A stretch of 64,000 nucleotides of DNA. Source: Nevskiaceae bacterium. Lineage in GTDB: Bacteria; Pseudomonadota; Gammaproteobacteria; Nevskiales; Nevskiaceae. Of the stretch, positions 1 through 8,365 are shown piece by piece. The translations under genes were made by a program, and so were the position numbers. The stretch's first letter is position 1. Every line of letters starts with the position of its first letter. The notes under the pieces were generated by a model. The model searched no databases. It saw only the letters and a list, made by a program, of their open reading frames with translations, and had not been told where the DNA came from. The DNA lies in contig SSEB01000004.1 of assembly GCA_008012115.1 (NCBI GenBank), forward strand, positions 1 to 64,000, read 5' to 3'.

Positions 1-246
1 CGGTGCAGGGGCCGGACCAGCTGGCGCACAGCGGCGTCAGCGGTGTGTTGAGCGAGGCGGTGAGAGCGCTGGCCGGGTTCTGCTGGATCTGCGCCACCGC
101 ATCCTGCACCGCCTGCGCGGCCGCGGCCGCGCAGGCGGTGCAGGATGCGGTGGCGCAGATCCAGCAGAACCCGGCCAGCGCTCTCACCGCCTCGCTCAAC
201 ACACCGCTGACGCCGCTGTGCGCCAGCTGGTCCGGCCCCTGCACCG
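1..246. repeat. perfect 246-bp inverted repeat at the window edge
   Basis: Bases 1-123 are the exact reverse complement of bases 124-246, with no spacer and no mismatch; the axis lies at 123/124 inside a GC-rich CCGCGG core. Perfect spacerless palindromes of this size are unstable in bacteria. One exactly at the start of a sequence is the usual mark of an assembly or amplification foldback at a contig end. The repeat falls inside the first coding frame, so about the first 40 residues of that frame are probably not real. Confidence 0.95.
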
Positions 247-1511
247 GTGATCCCTTCCGCTACCCAGGCACGGACCGCTTCTACAGCGACGAAGCCGAGG
301 TCACACCGGTGGTGTTCTACGACGACGGCTGCGCGCGCCTGTCCGGCCGCGTCTGGGCGCCCAAGGGCTCACACGCGGGCTCCAGGCTGCCCGCGGTAGT
401 CATCGAGAACGGCTCGGTGCAGGCACCGGAGCCCTTGTACTGGTGGATGGCGCAGCTGCTGGTGCGCAGCGGCTACGCAGTGATGACCTTCGATCCGCGC
501 GGCCAGGGCCGCTCCGACCTGCAAACGCCGGGCGGCGGCCAGGGCACCAACATCAACTCCAGCGTGTTCTGGACCGGCCTGGTCAATGCCATCGACTTTT
601 TCCGCTCCAGCGCCGTCGCGCCCTATCCGCACAACCTGAGCTGCGCCGGCACCTATCCCACGGCGGTCACCGCCTTCAACCCGATCAGCGACCGCATCGA
701 TCCGGATCGCCTCGGCATTGCCGGGCACTCGCTCGGTGCGTTCGGCGTGTCGATCGTGCAGGGTTATGGCGCTCCCGGCGCCGCGCCCTGGCCCGGCAAG
801 CTCGATGCCGCCAATCCGGTGAAGGTGGCAGTGGCCTGGGACGGCACCATCGCGCCGGACGGCGCCAGCGATGGCGGTGCCGGCGGCAACCTGCCGATCC
901 CCGCGGGCGCGGCCACCTCGGGGTCGCCGGTATTCGGCATCCGCGTGCCGATGATGAACCAGGCCTCCGAGTACGGCCTGGTGCCGACACCTTTTCTGCA
1001 GCCCCCCGACCCGGAAGGCCACAAGGCGGCATACGCGGAATGGGTCAAGGCCGGCGTGCCGGTGTACACGATCACGATCCAGGGCAGCAGCCATTACGAG
1101 TGGTCGCTACTGCCCGCCTTTCCGGCCACCAGCTGGTGCCCCACGATCACCAACAATGCCTGCAGCGGCGGCTGGGGCAATCCCCTGGCGCAGCATTACT
1201 CGCTGGCCTGGTTCGATCGCTGGCTGAAGCACCCCGGCGAGTCCGGTTACGCCGACGCCGATGCCCGCCTGCTCGACGACGGCGGCGCGCAGGGGCGCGG
1301 CAAGATGAGCCTCTATTACCGCTCCGCCCGTCACTACCCGTCCCGCGACGGCAGCCTGCAGTCCTGCGCCGACATCCGCGCCGGCTGCGCGGTCGCCGGT
1401 GGCAGCAAGGACGGCAAGGGCGGCTCCGGCGGTGGCGCCCTGCCGGCGTCCCCCGCACTGCTGGTGTTGGCGGCGCTGGCGGCCCTCCGGCGCCGTCGCA
1501 GCAGGCGCTGA
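3..1511 (+). CDS. alpha/beta hydrolase with GlyGly-CTERM-like C-terminal anchor (5' partial)
   Basis: A serine hydrolase of the alpha/beta fold, probably exported and membrane anchored; substrate unknown. The nucleophile elbow GHSLG lies at about residues 241-245. A DPRGQGRSD strand-turn precedes it (about 164-172), and a candidate catalytic His sits in GSSHYEW (about 364). The C terminus has a Gly/Ser-rich stretch, a short hydrophobic segment and an Arg cluster (LRRRRSRR). This is the layout of GlyGly-CTERM signals processed by rhombosortase. The 5' end is not trustworthy: residues 1-40 lie in the inverted repeat at the window edge, so the true N terminus and signal peptide are missing. The frame from about base 124 onward looks genuine. 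It could be an esterase, lipase or dienelactone-type hydrolase. Confidence 0.72.
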   Translation: MQGPDQLAHSGVSGVLSEAVRALAGFCWICATASCTACAAAAAQAVQDAVAQIQQNPASALTASLNTPLTPLCASWSGPCTGDPFRYPGTDRFYSDEAEVTPVVFYDDGCARLSGRVWAPKGSHAGSRLPAVVIENGSVQAPEPLYWWMAQLLVRSGYAVMTFDPRGQGRSDLQTPGGGQGTNINSSVFWTGLVNAIDFFRSSAVAPYPHNLSCAGTYPTAVTAFNPISDRIDPDRLGIAGHSLGAFGVSIVQGYGAPGAAPWPGKLDAANPVKVAVAWDGTIAPDGASDGGAGGNLPIPAGAATSGSPVFGIRVPMMNQASEYGLVPTPFLQPPDPEGHKAAYAEWVKAGVPVYTITIQGSSHYEWSLLPAFPATSWCPTITNNACSGGWGNPLAQHYSLAWFDRWLKHPGESGYADADARLLDDGGAQGRGKMSLYYRSARHYPSRDGSLQSCADIRAGCAVAGGSKDGKGGSGGGALPASPALLVLAALAALRRRRSRR

Positions 1512-1692
1512 TCGCCGGCCGCAACGCCGACCTGACCACCTGCTCCCGGTGCGGCGCCGGCGCTTTTCGACCGCCGGCCAGTCCCTTCCCGTCTTGCCAC
1601 GGGATCGAGCTTGTTCGCCCTTGGCCCTGAATCTGCGGGTTTTTCCGACCCTGGGAGCGTGCAGCGAAATGTAAAGCCGGGCGCTCCAGGCT

Positions 1693-1719
1693 TGTCAAAA
1701 ATTATCGATAATCCATAAT
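1693..1719 (+). promoter_or_regulatory. candidate promoter/operator before the RND operon
   Basis: TTGTCA (1693-1698) is followed by the perfect 12-bp palindrome ATTATCGATAAT (1701-1712) and by CATAAT (1714-1719), a -10-like hexamer at a short 15-bp spacing. The AT-rich patch stands out in a GC-rich gap and lies about 60 bp before the RND permease start. A regulator binding the palindrome would block the promoter. The binding protein is unknown; the GntR-type gene at the end of the operon is one candidate. Confidence 0.35.
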
Positions 1720-1775
1720 GCGCCGCCGCCGGGCTGACACCGGCGGCCCCAACCTCGACTCACCGGGAGACGCGT

Positions 1776-4700
1776 ATGTGGATCGTCAGAGTGGCGCTGC
1801 AGCGGCCGTACACCTTCATCGTCATGGCCCTGCTGATCGTGCTGCTCGGCATCTTCGCCATCCTGCGCACCCCCATCGACATCTTCCCCGCGATCCGCAT
1901 CCCGGTGGTCGCGGTGGTCTGGCGCTATACCGGCCTGCAGCCGGAGGACCTGGCCAACCGCATCGTCGGCCTGTCCGAGCGCATCGCCTCGACCACGGTC
2001 AACGACATCGAGCACACGGAATCGCTGTCGCTCAACGGCACCGGCGTCGTGAAGTATTTCTTCCAGCCCAACGTCAACGAAGACATGGCGATGTCGCAGA
2101 TCAGCTCGATCTCGCAGACCTTGCTCAAACAGATGCCACCGGGCACCTCGTCGCCCTTCATCCTGGCGTTCGACGCCTCCAGCGTGCCGATCCTGCAGCT
2201 GTCGCTGACCAGCACCCGGATGTCCGAGGCGGAGATCTTCGACTTCGGCAACAGCTTCATCCGCACCCAGCTCGCCACCGTCGCCGGCGCCTCGCTGCCG
2301 TATCCCTATGGCGGCGCCATCCGCCAGGTGCTGGTCGATCTCGACCCGGCGGCGTTGCGCGCAAAGGGCCTCACCGCCGCGGACGTCACCGACGCCATCG
2401 GCGCGCAGAACCTGATCCTGCCGGCGGGCACGCAGAAGATCGGTGACTTCGAATACTTCATCAAGCTCAACGCCGCGCCGCTGAAGATCGAGGGCCTCAA
2501 TGACATCCCGATCCGCGCCGACAAGAACGGCAGCATGATCTACGTGCGCGACGTCGCCCACGTCCGCGACGGCGCCTCGCCGCAAACCAATATCGTGCGC
2601 GTCGACGGCCACCGCGCCGTCCTGATGAGCGTGCTCAAGACCGGCAGTGCCTCGACCCTGAACGTGGTCGACAGCATCAAGAAACGCCTGCCCGACATCC
2701 GCGCGGAAATGCCGGAGGGCCTCAGCGCCAACGCCATCGGCGACCAGTCGCTGTTCGTGCGCGCCTCGGTCGAGGGCGTGATCCGCGAAGGCGTGATCGC
2801 CGCCGCGCTCACCGGCCTGATGATCCTGCTGTTCCTCGGTTCCTGGCGCAGCACCCTGATCATCACCATCTCGATTCCGCTGTCGGTGCTGGCCTCGATC
2901 CTGTGCCTGTCGGCGCTGGGCGAAACCATCAACATCATGACGCTCGGCGGTCTCGCACTGGCGGTCGGCATTCTCGTCGACGACGCCACGGTGGCGATCG
3001 AGAACATCAACTGGCATCTCGAGCAGGGCAAGGACGTGGAGCGTGCCATCCTCGACGGCGCCCAGCAGATCGCGCTGCCGGCGCTGGTCTCCACGCTCTG
3101 CATCTGCATCGTGTTCATCCCGATGTTCTTCCTCGGCGGTATCGCGAAATACCTGTTCGTACCGCTGGCGGAGGCGGTGGTGTTCGCGATGCTGGCCTCG
3201 TACCTGCTGTCGCGCACCCTGATCCCGACCCTGGCGATGTACTGGCTCAAGCCGCACGATGCCTCGGCGCAGGGCGGGCATGTGCAGCGCGGTTTCCTCG
3301 CCGGCTTTCAGCAGGGCTTCGAGCGTCGCTTCGCCGCGCTGCGCGCGCGCTACCACGAGCTGCTTGGCGGCGCACTGGGCAAGCCGCTGCTGTTCGCCGT
3401 GCTGTTCATGGCGGTCGGCGCCGCCAGCTATGGCCTGTCGCCGTTCCTCGGACAGGATTTCTTCCCCTCGGTCGATGGCGGCCAGATCAAGCTGCACCTG
3501 CGCGCCCGCAGCGGCACGCGCATCGAGGACAGTGCGCCACTGTGCGACGCGGTCGAGGACGCGATCCGCCAGATCATCCCGGCCCGCGACCTCGCCAGTC
3601 TGGTCGACAACATCGGCGTGCCCAACAGCGGCATCAATCTCGCCTACAGCACCTCGGCGCCGGTCGGTCCGGGCGATGCCGACATCATGATCACGCTCAA
3701 CGATGATCACGCGCCGAGCGCGGACTACGTGCGCCTGCTGCGCCAGAAACTGCCGGAACTGTTCCCGTCGGTGACGTTCTCGTTCCTGCCGGCGGACATC
3801 GTCAGCCAGATCCTCAACTTCGGCCTGCCCTCGCCGCTGGACGTGCAGATCACCGGCTACAACCTGCCAGCCAACCGCGCCTTTGCCGAATCGCTGCTGC
3901 CGAAGCTGCGTCGGGTGCCTGGCGCAGCGGACCTGCGCATCCAGCAGACCTTCAACTACCCGCAAATCCAGGTGGATGTGGACCGCAGCCGCGCCGCGCA
4001 GCTCGGCCTCACGCAGCTGAACGTGGCGACCAACATGCTGATCTCGCTGTCCGGTAGTTTTCAGACCGCCCCCAGCTTCTGGACCGATCCCAAGACCGGC
4101 GTGCAGTACAACGTCGCCGTGCAGACGCCGCAGCACCGCCTCAACTCGCTGCAGGATCTGCAGACCACGCCGATCTCGTCCAGCGCCGGTGGCACGCCGC
4201 AGACCCTGGCCAATGTCGCCAGCTTCAGTCGCAGCGCCGGACCCGAGGTGGTGACGCACTACAACGCGCGCCCCACCATCGATATCTACGGCGCGGTTGA
4301 GGGCACCGACCTCGGTTCGGTCACGCGCGCCATGCGCAAGATCGTGGCCAACGCCGAGAAGGACCTGCCCAAGGGCTCCAAGGTGCTGATCCGCGGCCAG
4401 GCGGAAACCATGACCTCCTCGTTCAACGGCCTGCTGCTTGGCCTGATCGGCGCGGTGGTGCTGATCTACCTGCTGATCGTGGTCAACTTCCAGTCCTGGC
4501 TCGACCCGCTGATCATCATCTCGGCGTTGCCAGCGGCGCTCTCCGGCATCGTCTGGATGCTGTTCCTGACCCACACCACGATCAGCGTGCCGGCGCTGAC
4601 CGGCGCGATCATGTGCATGGGCGTGGCCACCGCCAACAGCATCCTGGTGGTGAGCTTCGCGCGTGAACGCCTCGCCGCCGGCCTCAGCGCGCTCGACGCG

Positions 4701-4928
4701 GCGCTGGAAGCCGGCTTTACCCGCTTCCGCCCGGTGCTGATGACCGCGCTGGCGATGATCATCGGCATGGTGCCCATGGCACTGGGCCTGGGCGAAGGCG
4801 GCGAGCAGAACGCGCCGTTGGGGCGCGCCGTCATCGGCGGCCTGCTGTTCGCCACCATCGCCACGCTGTTCTTCGTCCCCGTCATTTTCAGCATGGTGCA
4901 CGGCCGCCGCGCCGGCACCGTGCGGTAA
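1776..4928 (+). CDS. efflux RND transporter permease subunit (AcrB/MdtB-like)
   Basis: Inner-membrane proton-driven pump of a tripartite efflux system. At 1050 aa it has the full length of the hydrophobe/amphiphile efflux family. An N-terminal membrane segment (about residues 10-30) is followed by a large periplasmic domain. A second membrane bundle begins near residue 340 and carries the paired aspartates of the proton relay in GILVDDATVAIEN (about residue 400). A second periplasmic domain and C-terminal bundle follow. The ATG at 1776 has a GGGAGA ribosome site just upstream. It is the first gene of an operon with the adaptor (13 bp gap), outer-membrane factor and a GntR regulator. Export of a small toxic or amphiphilic compound is inferred; the substrate is not readable from sequence. 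Confidence 0.93.
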   Translation: MWIVRVALQRPYTFIVMALLIVLLGIFAILRTPIDIFPAIRIPVVAVVWRYTGLQPEDLANRIVGLSERIASTTVNDIEHTESLSLNGTGVVKYFFQPNVNEDMAMSQISSISQTLLKQMPPGTSSPFILAFDASSVPILQLSLTSTRMSEAEIFDFGNSFIRTQLATVAGASLPYPYGGAIRQVLVDLDPAALRAKGLTAADVTDAIGAQNLILPAGTQKIGDFEYFIKLNAAPLKIEGLNDIPIRADKNGSMIYVRDVAHVRDGASPQTNIVRVDGHRAVLMSVLKTGSASTLNVVDSIKKRLPDIRAEMPEGLSANAIGDQSLFVRASVEGVIREGVIAAALTGLMILLFLGSWRSTLIITISIPLSVLASILCLSALGETINIMTLGGLALAVGILVDDATVAIENINWHLEQGKDVERAILDGAQQIALPALVSTLCICIVFIPMFFLGGIAKYLFVPLAEAVVFAMLASYLLSRTLIPTLAMYWLKPHDASAQGGHVQRGFLAGFQQGFERRFAALRARYHELLGGALGKPLLFAVLFMAVGAASYGLSPFLGQDFFPSVDGGQIKLHLRARSGTRIEDSAPLCDAVEDAIRQIIPARDLASLVDNIGVPNSGINLAYSTSAPVGPGDADIMITLNDDHAPSADYVRLLRQKLPELFPSVTFSFLPADIVSQILNFGLPSPLDVQITGYNLPANRAFAESLLPKLRRVPGAADLRIQQTFNYPQIQVDVDRSRAAQLGLTQLNVATNMLISLSGSFQTAPSFWTDPKTGVQYNVAVQTPQHRLNSLQDLQTTPISSSAGGTPQTLANVASFSRSAGPEVVTHYNARPTIDIYGAVEGTDLGSVTRAMRKIVANAEKDLPKGSKVLIRGQAETMTSSFNGLLLGLIGAVVLIYLLIVVNFQSWLDPLIIISALPAALSGIVWMLFLTHTTISVPALTGAIMCMGVATANSILVVSFARERLAAGLSALDAALEAGFTRFRPVLMTALAMIIGMVPMALGLGEGGEQNAPLGRAVIGGLLFATIATLFFVPVIFSMVHGRRAGTVR

Positions 4929-4941
4929 GCCCGGAGCTCCC

Positions 4942-6135
4942 ATGTCCGACCTCAAGCATTCCTCCCCGCAATCGCGTCGCCGCGCCTGGGGCGCGGCACG
5001 GATCGGCATCGTCGTCGGCATCGTCGCCGCGGCCGCCGCCGTCTGGGGCGTGGCCAGCCGCATGCGCGCGCAGGCCGCACTCGACGAGCTGGCGCAGGCG
5101 CAGACCGTGCGTCCGGTCAACGTCACGCACCCGCGTGTCTCGGGCGAGATCGATGAAGTGGTCCTGCCGGGTGACACGCGCGCCTGGTCGGATGCGCCGA
5201 TCTACGCCCGCACCAGCGGCTACCTCAAGCGCTGGACCACCGACATCGGCACCCGCGTCAAGGCCGGCGCCGTGCTCGCTGAAATCGATACGCCGGAAGT
5301 CGACCAGCAGCTCGCACAGGCACGTGCCGATCTCGCCACCGCGCAGGCCAACAACCAGCTCGCGCAGAGCACCGCCGCGCGCTGGAAGAACCTGCTGGCG
5401 ACGGACTCGGTGTCGCAGCAGGACGCCGACGAGAAAGCCGGCGATGCCGCCGCCAAGTCGGCCCTGCTGGCGTCGGCCCAGGCCAATGTCGACCGCCTGC
5501 GTCAGCTGCAGGGGTTCAAGAACATCGTTGCGCCCTTCGACGGCGTGGTCACCGCGCGCAACGTCGATGTCGGCGACCTGATCAATCCCGGCGCCAGCGG
5601 CCAGCGCGAGCTGTTCCACATCGTCGACACCCGCCGCCTGCGCGTCTACGTGCAACTGCCGCAGTCTTATGTCGCCAGCGTGCGGGCCGGTATGACCGCG
5701 AGCCTGCGTTTCGCCGAGAACCCGGACCATGACTACCCGGCCCAGGTCATCAGCACGGCCGACGCCATCGATCCCGGCAGCCGCACCATGCTGGTCCAGC
5801 TACAGGCGGACAACGCCGACAACACCCTGCTGCCTGGCGCCTACACCGAGGTGCACTTCAAGCTGCCGGCCTATGCCGGCGTGCTGCGCGTACCCGACAA
5901 CACCCTGCTGTTCCGCGGCAGCGCGATCCAGGTCGCGAGCGTCGATCCCAACGGCCATGTCGCCCTCAAAACCATTCGCCTGGGGCGCGATTTCGGCAAG
6001 GAGGTCGAGGTGCTGAGCGGCATTGCTGCGGGCGATGCCCTGGTCATCAACCCGCCCGACTCCATCGCCGAGGGCGATGCCGTGCGCGCTGTCGAACCGG
6101 CGAATGCCGCCGCCAAGGACGGAGCGGCAAAGTGA
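4942..6135 (+). CDS. RND efflux periplasmic adaptor subunit (membrane fusion protein)
   Basis: Links the RND pump to the outer-membrane channel. The 397-aa protein has one N-terminal membrane anchor (about residues 20-40). A barrel-sandwich/lipoyl half-motif follows, then an alpha-helical hairpin rich in Gln/Ala (about 115-190), the second lipoyl half (IVAPFDGVVTARNVDVGDL, about 194) and beta-barrel and membrane-proximal domains. There is no lipobox, so it is anchored by the membrane helix rather than a lipid. It sits 13 bp after the permease, and its stop overlaps the GTG start of the outer-membrane factor (GTGA), implying translational coupling. Confidence 0.92.
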   Translation: MSDLKHSSPQSRRRAWGAARIGIVVGIVAAAAAVWGVASRMRAQAALDELAQAQTVRPVNVTHPRVSGEIDEVVLPGDTRAWSDAPIYARTSGYLKRWTTDIGTRVKAGAVLAEIDTPEVDQQLAQARADLATAQANNQLAQSTAARWKNLLATDSVSQQDADEKAGDAAAKSALLASAQANVDRLRQLQGFKNIVAPFDGVVTARNVDVGDLINPGASGQRELFHIVDTRRLRVYVQLPQSYVASVRAGMTASLRFAENPDHDYPAQVISTADAIDPGSRTMLVQLQADNADNTLLPGAYTEVHFKLPAYAGVLRVPDNTLLFRGSAIQVASVDPNGHVALKTIRLGRDFGKEVEVLSGIAAGDALVINPPDSIAEGDAVRAVEPANAAAKDGAAK

Positions 6136-7568
6136 AAGGCGCAGCCCTGGGCGGCCTCGCGCTCGCCAGCCTGCTTGGCGCCTGCTCGATGGCGCCCGAA
6201 TACCATCGCCCCGAGATGCCGGCGCCGGAAACCTACAAGGAGGCCGGCGACTGGAAACCGGCGCAGCCCGCCGACGCCGCGGCGCGCGGCGCCTGGTGGC
6301 AGGTCTTCGGCGATCCCGATCTCGCTGCGCTCGAAGCGCGCAGCGCCGATGGCAACCAGGATCTCAAGGCGGCGCTTGCGCGCCTGCAGCAGTCGCGCGC
6401 GGCGGCGCGTTACGCCGGTGCTGACCAGTTGCCCAGCCTCAGCGCCGGTGCCAGCTTCACCCGACAACGCAGCTCGCAGAACCGTGCATTGTTCAATGCG
6501 GGCGCGCCCAACCCCTACAACGATTTCCTGCTCAACGCCGACCTGTCCTACGAACTGGATTTCTGGGGCCGCGTGCGCAACACGGTCAGCGCGGCGGAGC
6601 GCAGCGCCGAGGCAGCGGCGGCGGACTACGCCACCGCCACCCTCAGCATCCAGGCTGAGTTGGCGCAGGATTACTTCGCCCTGCGCAGCAGTGACGCTGC
6701 GCAGGCGCTGCTCGACCAATCCGTTGCGTCCTATGACAAGGCGCTGACGCTGACGCAGAACCGTTACCAAGGCGGCGCCGCATCCGCGGTGGACGTGGCG
6801 CAGGCGGAAACGCAGTTGCAGACCGCCCGCACGCAGGCGGCGGAGCAGCACCTGCGTCGCGCGCAGATCGAACATGCCATCGCCGTGCTGGTGGGCGTGC
6901 CGCCGGCGCAATTCAGCCTGGCGCCGGCGCCGCTGGCGGTGACGATCCCGGCGATCGATCCAGGCCTGCCGTCGGCGCTGCTGGAGCGACGCCCCGACAT
7001 CGCCTCAGCGGAACGCCGTGTCGCCGCCGCCAACGCCGGCGTCGGCGTGGCGCGGGCGGCCTACTTCCCGGTGTTCAGCCTCGCGGCCGTCGCCGGCTAC
7101 GAGAGCGGCAAATCCGGCAGCTGGATCGAGGCCCCGGCCCACCTGTGGTCTTTCGGCCCCTCGGCATTGTTCACGCTGTTCGACGGCGGTCGTCGCAGCG
7201 CCAACAGCGACCGCGCCCACGCCGCCCTCGATGAAGCGGTGGCGCAGTACCGTCAGAGCGTGCTCAACGGTTATCGCGAGGTCGAGGACGCGCTCGTCGC
7301 GCTGCATCAGCTGGAGCAGGAAGCCGCAACGCAGGATGCTGCGGCCGCAGCCGCACAGCGCGCGCTGCAGCAGGCGCAGTACCGCTACAAGGGCGGCATC
7401 GCCACCTACCTGGAAGTGGTGAGCGCACAGAACGCGGCCTTGCAGGCACAGCTCGCCACCATCGACATCCGTAACCGACGCGCCGCCGCCAGCGTGCTGC
7501 TGGTCAAGGCGCTGGGCGGCGGCTGGAGCGCGGCCTCCGGCGGCAATAGCGACAGTACGGTCGAATAA
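6132..7568 (+). CDS. efflux outer-membrane lipoprotein, NodT family
   Basis: TolC-like outer-membrane exit duct of the tripartite pump. The 478-aa protein starts at GTG 6132, overlapping the adaptor stop. It has a lipoprotein signal with lipobox LLGAC (Cys at about residue 18) and the family start MAPEYHRPEMPAPETY. Two outer-membrane efflux repeats follow, rich in heptad-type Ala/Gln/Leu helices, each with a conserved RYQGG or RYKGG turn (about residues 215 and 417). Only 1 bp separates its stop from the ATG of the GntR regulator. Confidence 0.92.
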   Translation: MKGAALGGLALASLLGACSMAPEYHRPEMPAPETYKEAGDWKPAQPADAAARGAWWQVFGDPDLAALEARSADGNQDLKAALARLQQSRAAARYAGADQLPSLSAGASFTRQRSSQNRALFNAGAPNPYNDFLLNADLSYELDFWGRVRNTVSAAERSAEAAAADYATATLSIQAELAQDYFALRSSDAAQALLDQSVASYDKALTLTQNRYQGGAASAVDVAQAETQLQTARTQAAEQHLRRAQIEHAIAVLVGVPPAQFSLAPAPLAVTIPAIDPGLPSALLERRPDIASAERRVAAANAGVGVARAAYFPVFSLAAVAGYESGKSGSWIEAPAHLWSFGPSALFTLFDGGRRSANSDRAHAALDEAVAQYRQSVLNGYREVEDALVALHQLEQEAATQDAAAAAAQRALQQAQYRYKGGIATYLEVVSAQNAALQAQLATIDIRNRRAAASVLLVKALGGGWSAASGGNSDSTVE

Positions 7569-7569
7569 C

Positions 7570-8277
7570 ATGTCAGCGCCCAAGTCATCGCCCGAGTCAT
7601 CGCCGCCCGAGCGTCCGGCCATCGCTGGAGACGTGAAAGTCCACCGCACCTGCATGCGCGACCCGGTGCGCGACACCATCGTCTCGCGCATTATCGATGG
7701 CGTGTATCCGCCGGGCACCCATCTGAAAGAACTGGCGCTGGCGCGCGAATTCAACGTCAGTCAGGCGCCGATCCGCGAGGCGCTGCGCGAACTGGAGATG
7801 CTCGGCCTGGTGGAAAGCGAGCGCTATCGTGGCACGCGCGTGCGCTCGATCGACCTCGCCGAACTGCGTGAAGCCTACGAGCTGCGCCTGCTGCTGGAGG
7901 ACGCCGCCGTCCGCGCCTCGGCACACTGGACCGATCAGGACATCGCGCTGCTGCAGTCCGAGCTGTCGGCGATGCGCGCCGCCGATCCCAAGACCGCCTT
8001 CGACCAGCACATGCAGGCGGTGCTGCGTTTCCACCGCCATGTCGTGGCGCTGTCCGGCAACCGTCTTTTCCTCAAGGCCTGGGAGTCGCTGGCCTGGGGC
8101 GTGCGCGCGCGCATCATGGCCAAGCAGATCGGCTACGTGCCGGGTTTCGTGGAAATGCGCAGCGACATCGTCGAGGCGATGCAGCAGGGCGACCGCGAGC
8201 GCGCCGCGCGCCTGCTGCGCCGCATTACCGAACGACTGCTCGAGCGCCTGAACGAAATCCATCCCCCGGCCTCCTGA
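7570..8277 (+). CDS. GntR family transcriptional regulator with FCD domain
   Basis: DNA-binding regulator of the FadR subfamily, 235 aa. A winged helix-turn-helix covers about residues 30-95 (visible as the GVYPPGTHLKE and FNVSQAPIREALRELE segments). An all-helical FCD ligand domain with metal-site-type Asp/His residues follows (about 100-230). It starts 1 bp after the outer-membrane factor, so it is co-transcribed with the pump. A local autoregulatory role, with an effector related to the pump substrate, is an inference. FCD regulators usually bind carboxylic acids. Confidence 0.88.
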   Translation: MSAPKSSPESSPPERPAIAGDVKVHRTCMRDPVRDTIVSRIIDGVYPPGTHLKELALAREFNVSQAPIREALRELEMLGLVESERYRGTRVRSIDLAELREAYELRLLLEDAAVRASAHWTDQDIALLQSELSAMRAADPKTAFDQHMQAVLRFHRHVVALSGNRLFLKAWESLAWGVRARIMAKQIGYVPGFVEMRSDIVEAMQQGDRERAARLLRRITERLLERLNEIHPPAS

Positions 8278-8365
8278 ACGGGCGACGTTCAGCACGGATT
8301 CAGCGCCGCGCTATTGTAATGGCCTGACCCTGTCCGCCCGCGTGGGCACCGAGACCGAGGCCCGC

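Noticed and set aside
1695-5177. A 1160-codon open frame antisense to the RND permease and adaptor genes
   Set aside because: It is a shadow of GC-rich coding on the other strand: no start context, His/Arg/Asp-rich composition and no recognisable domain.
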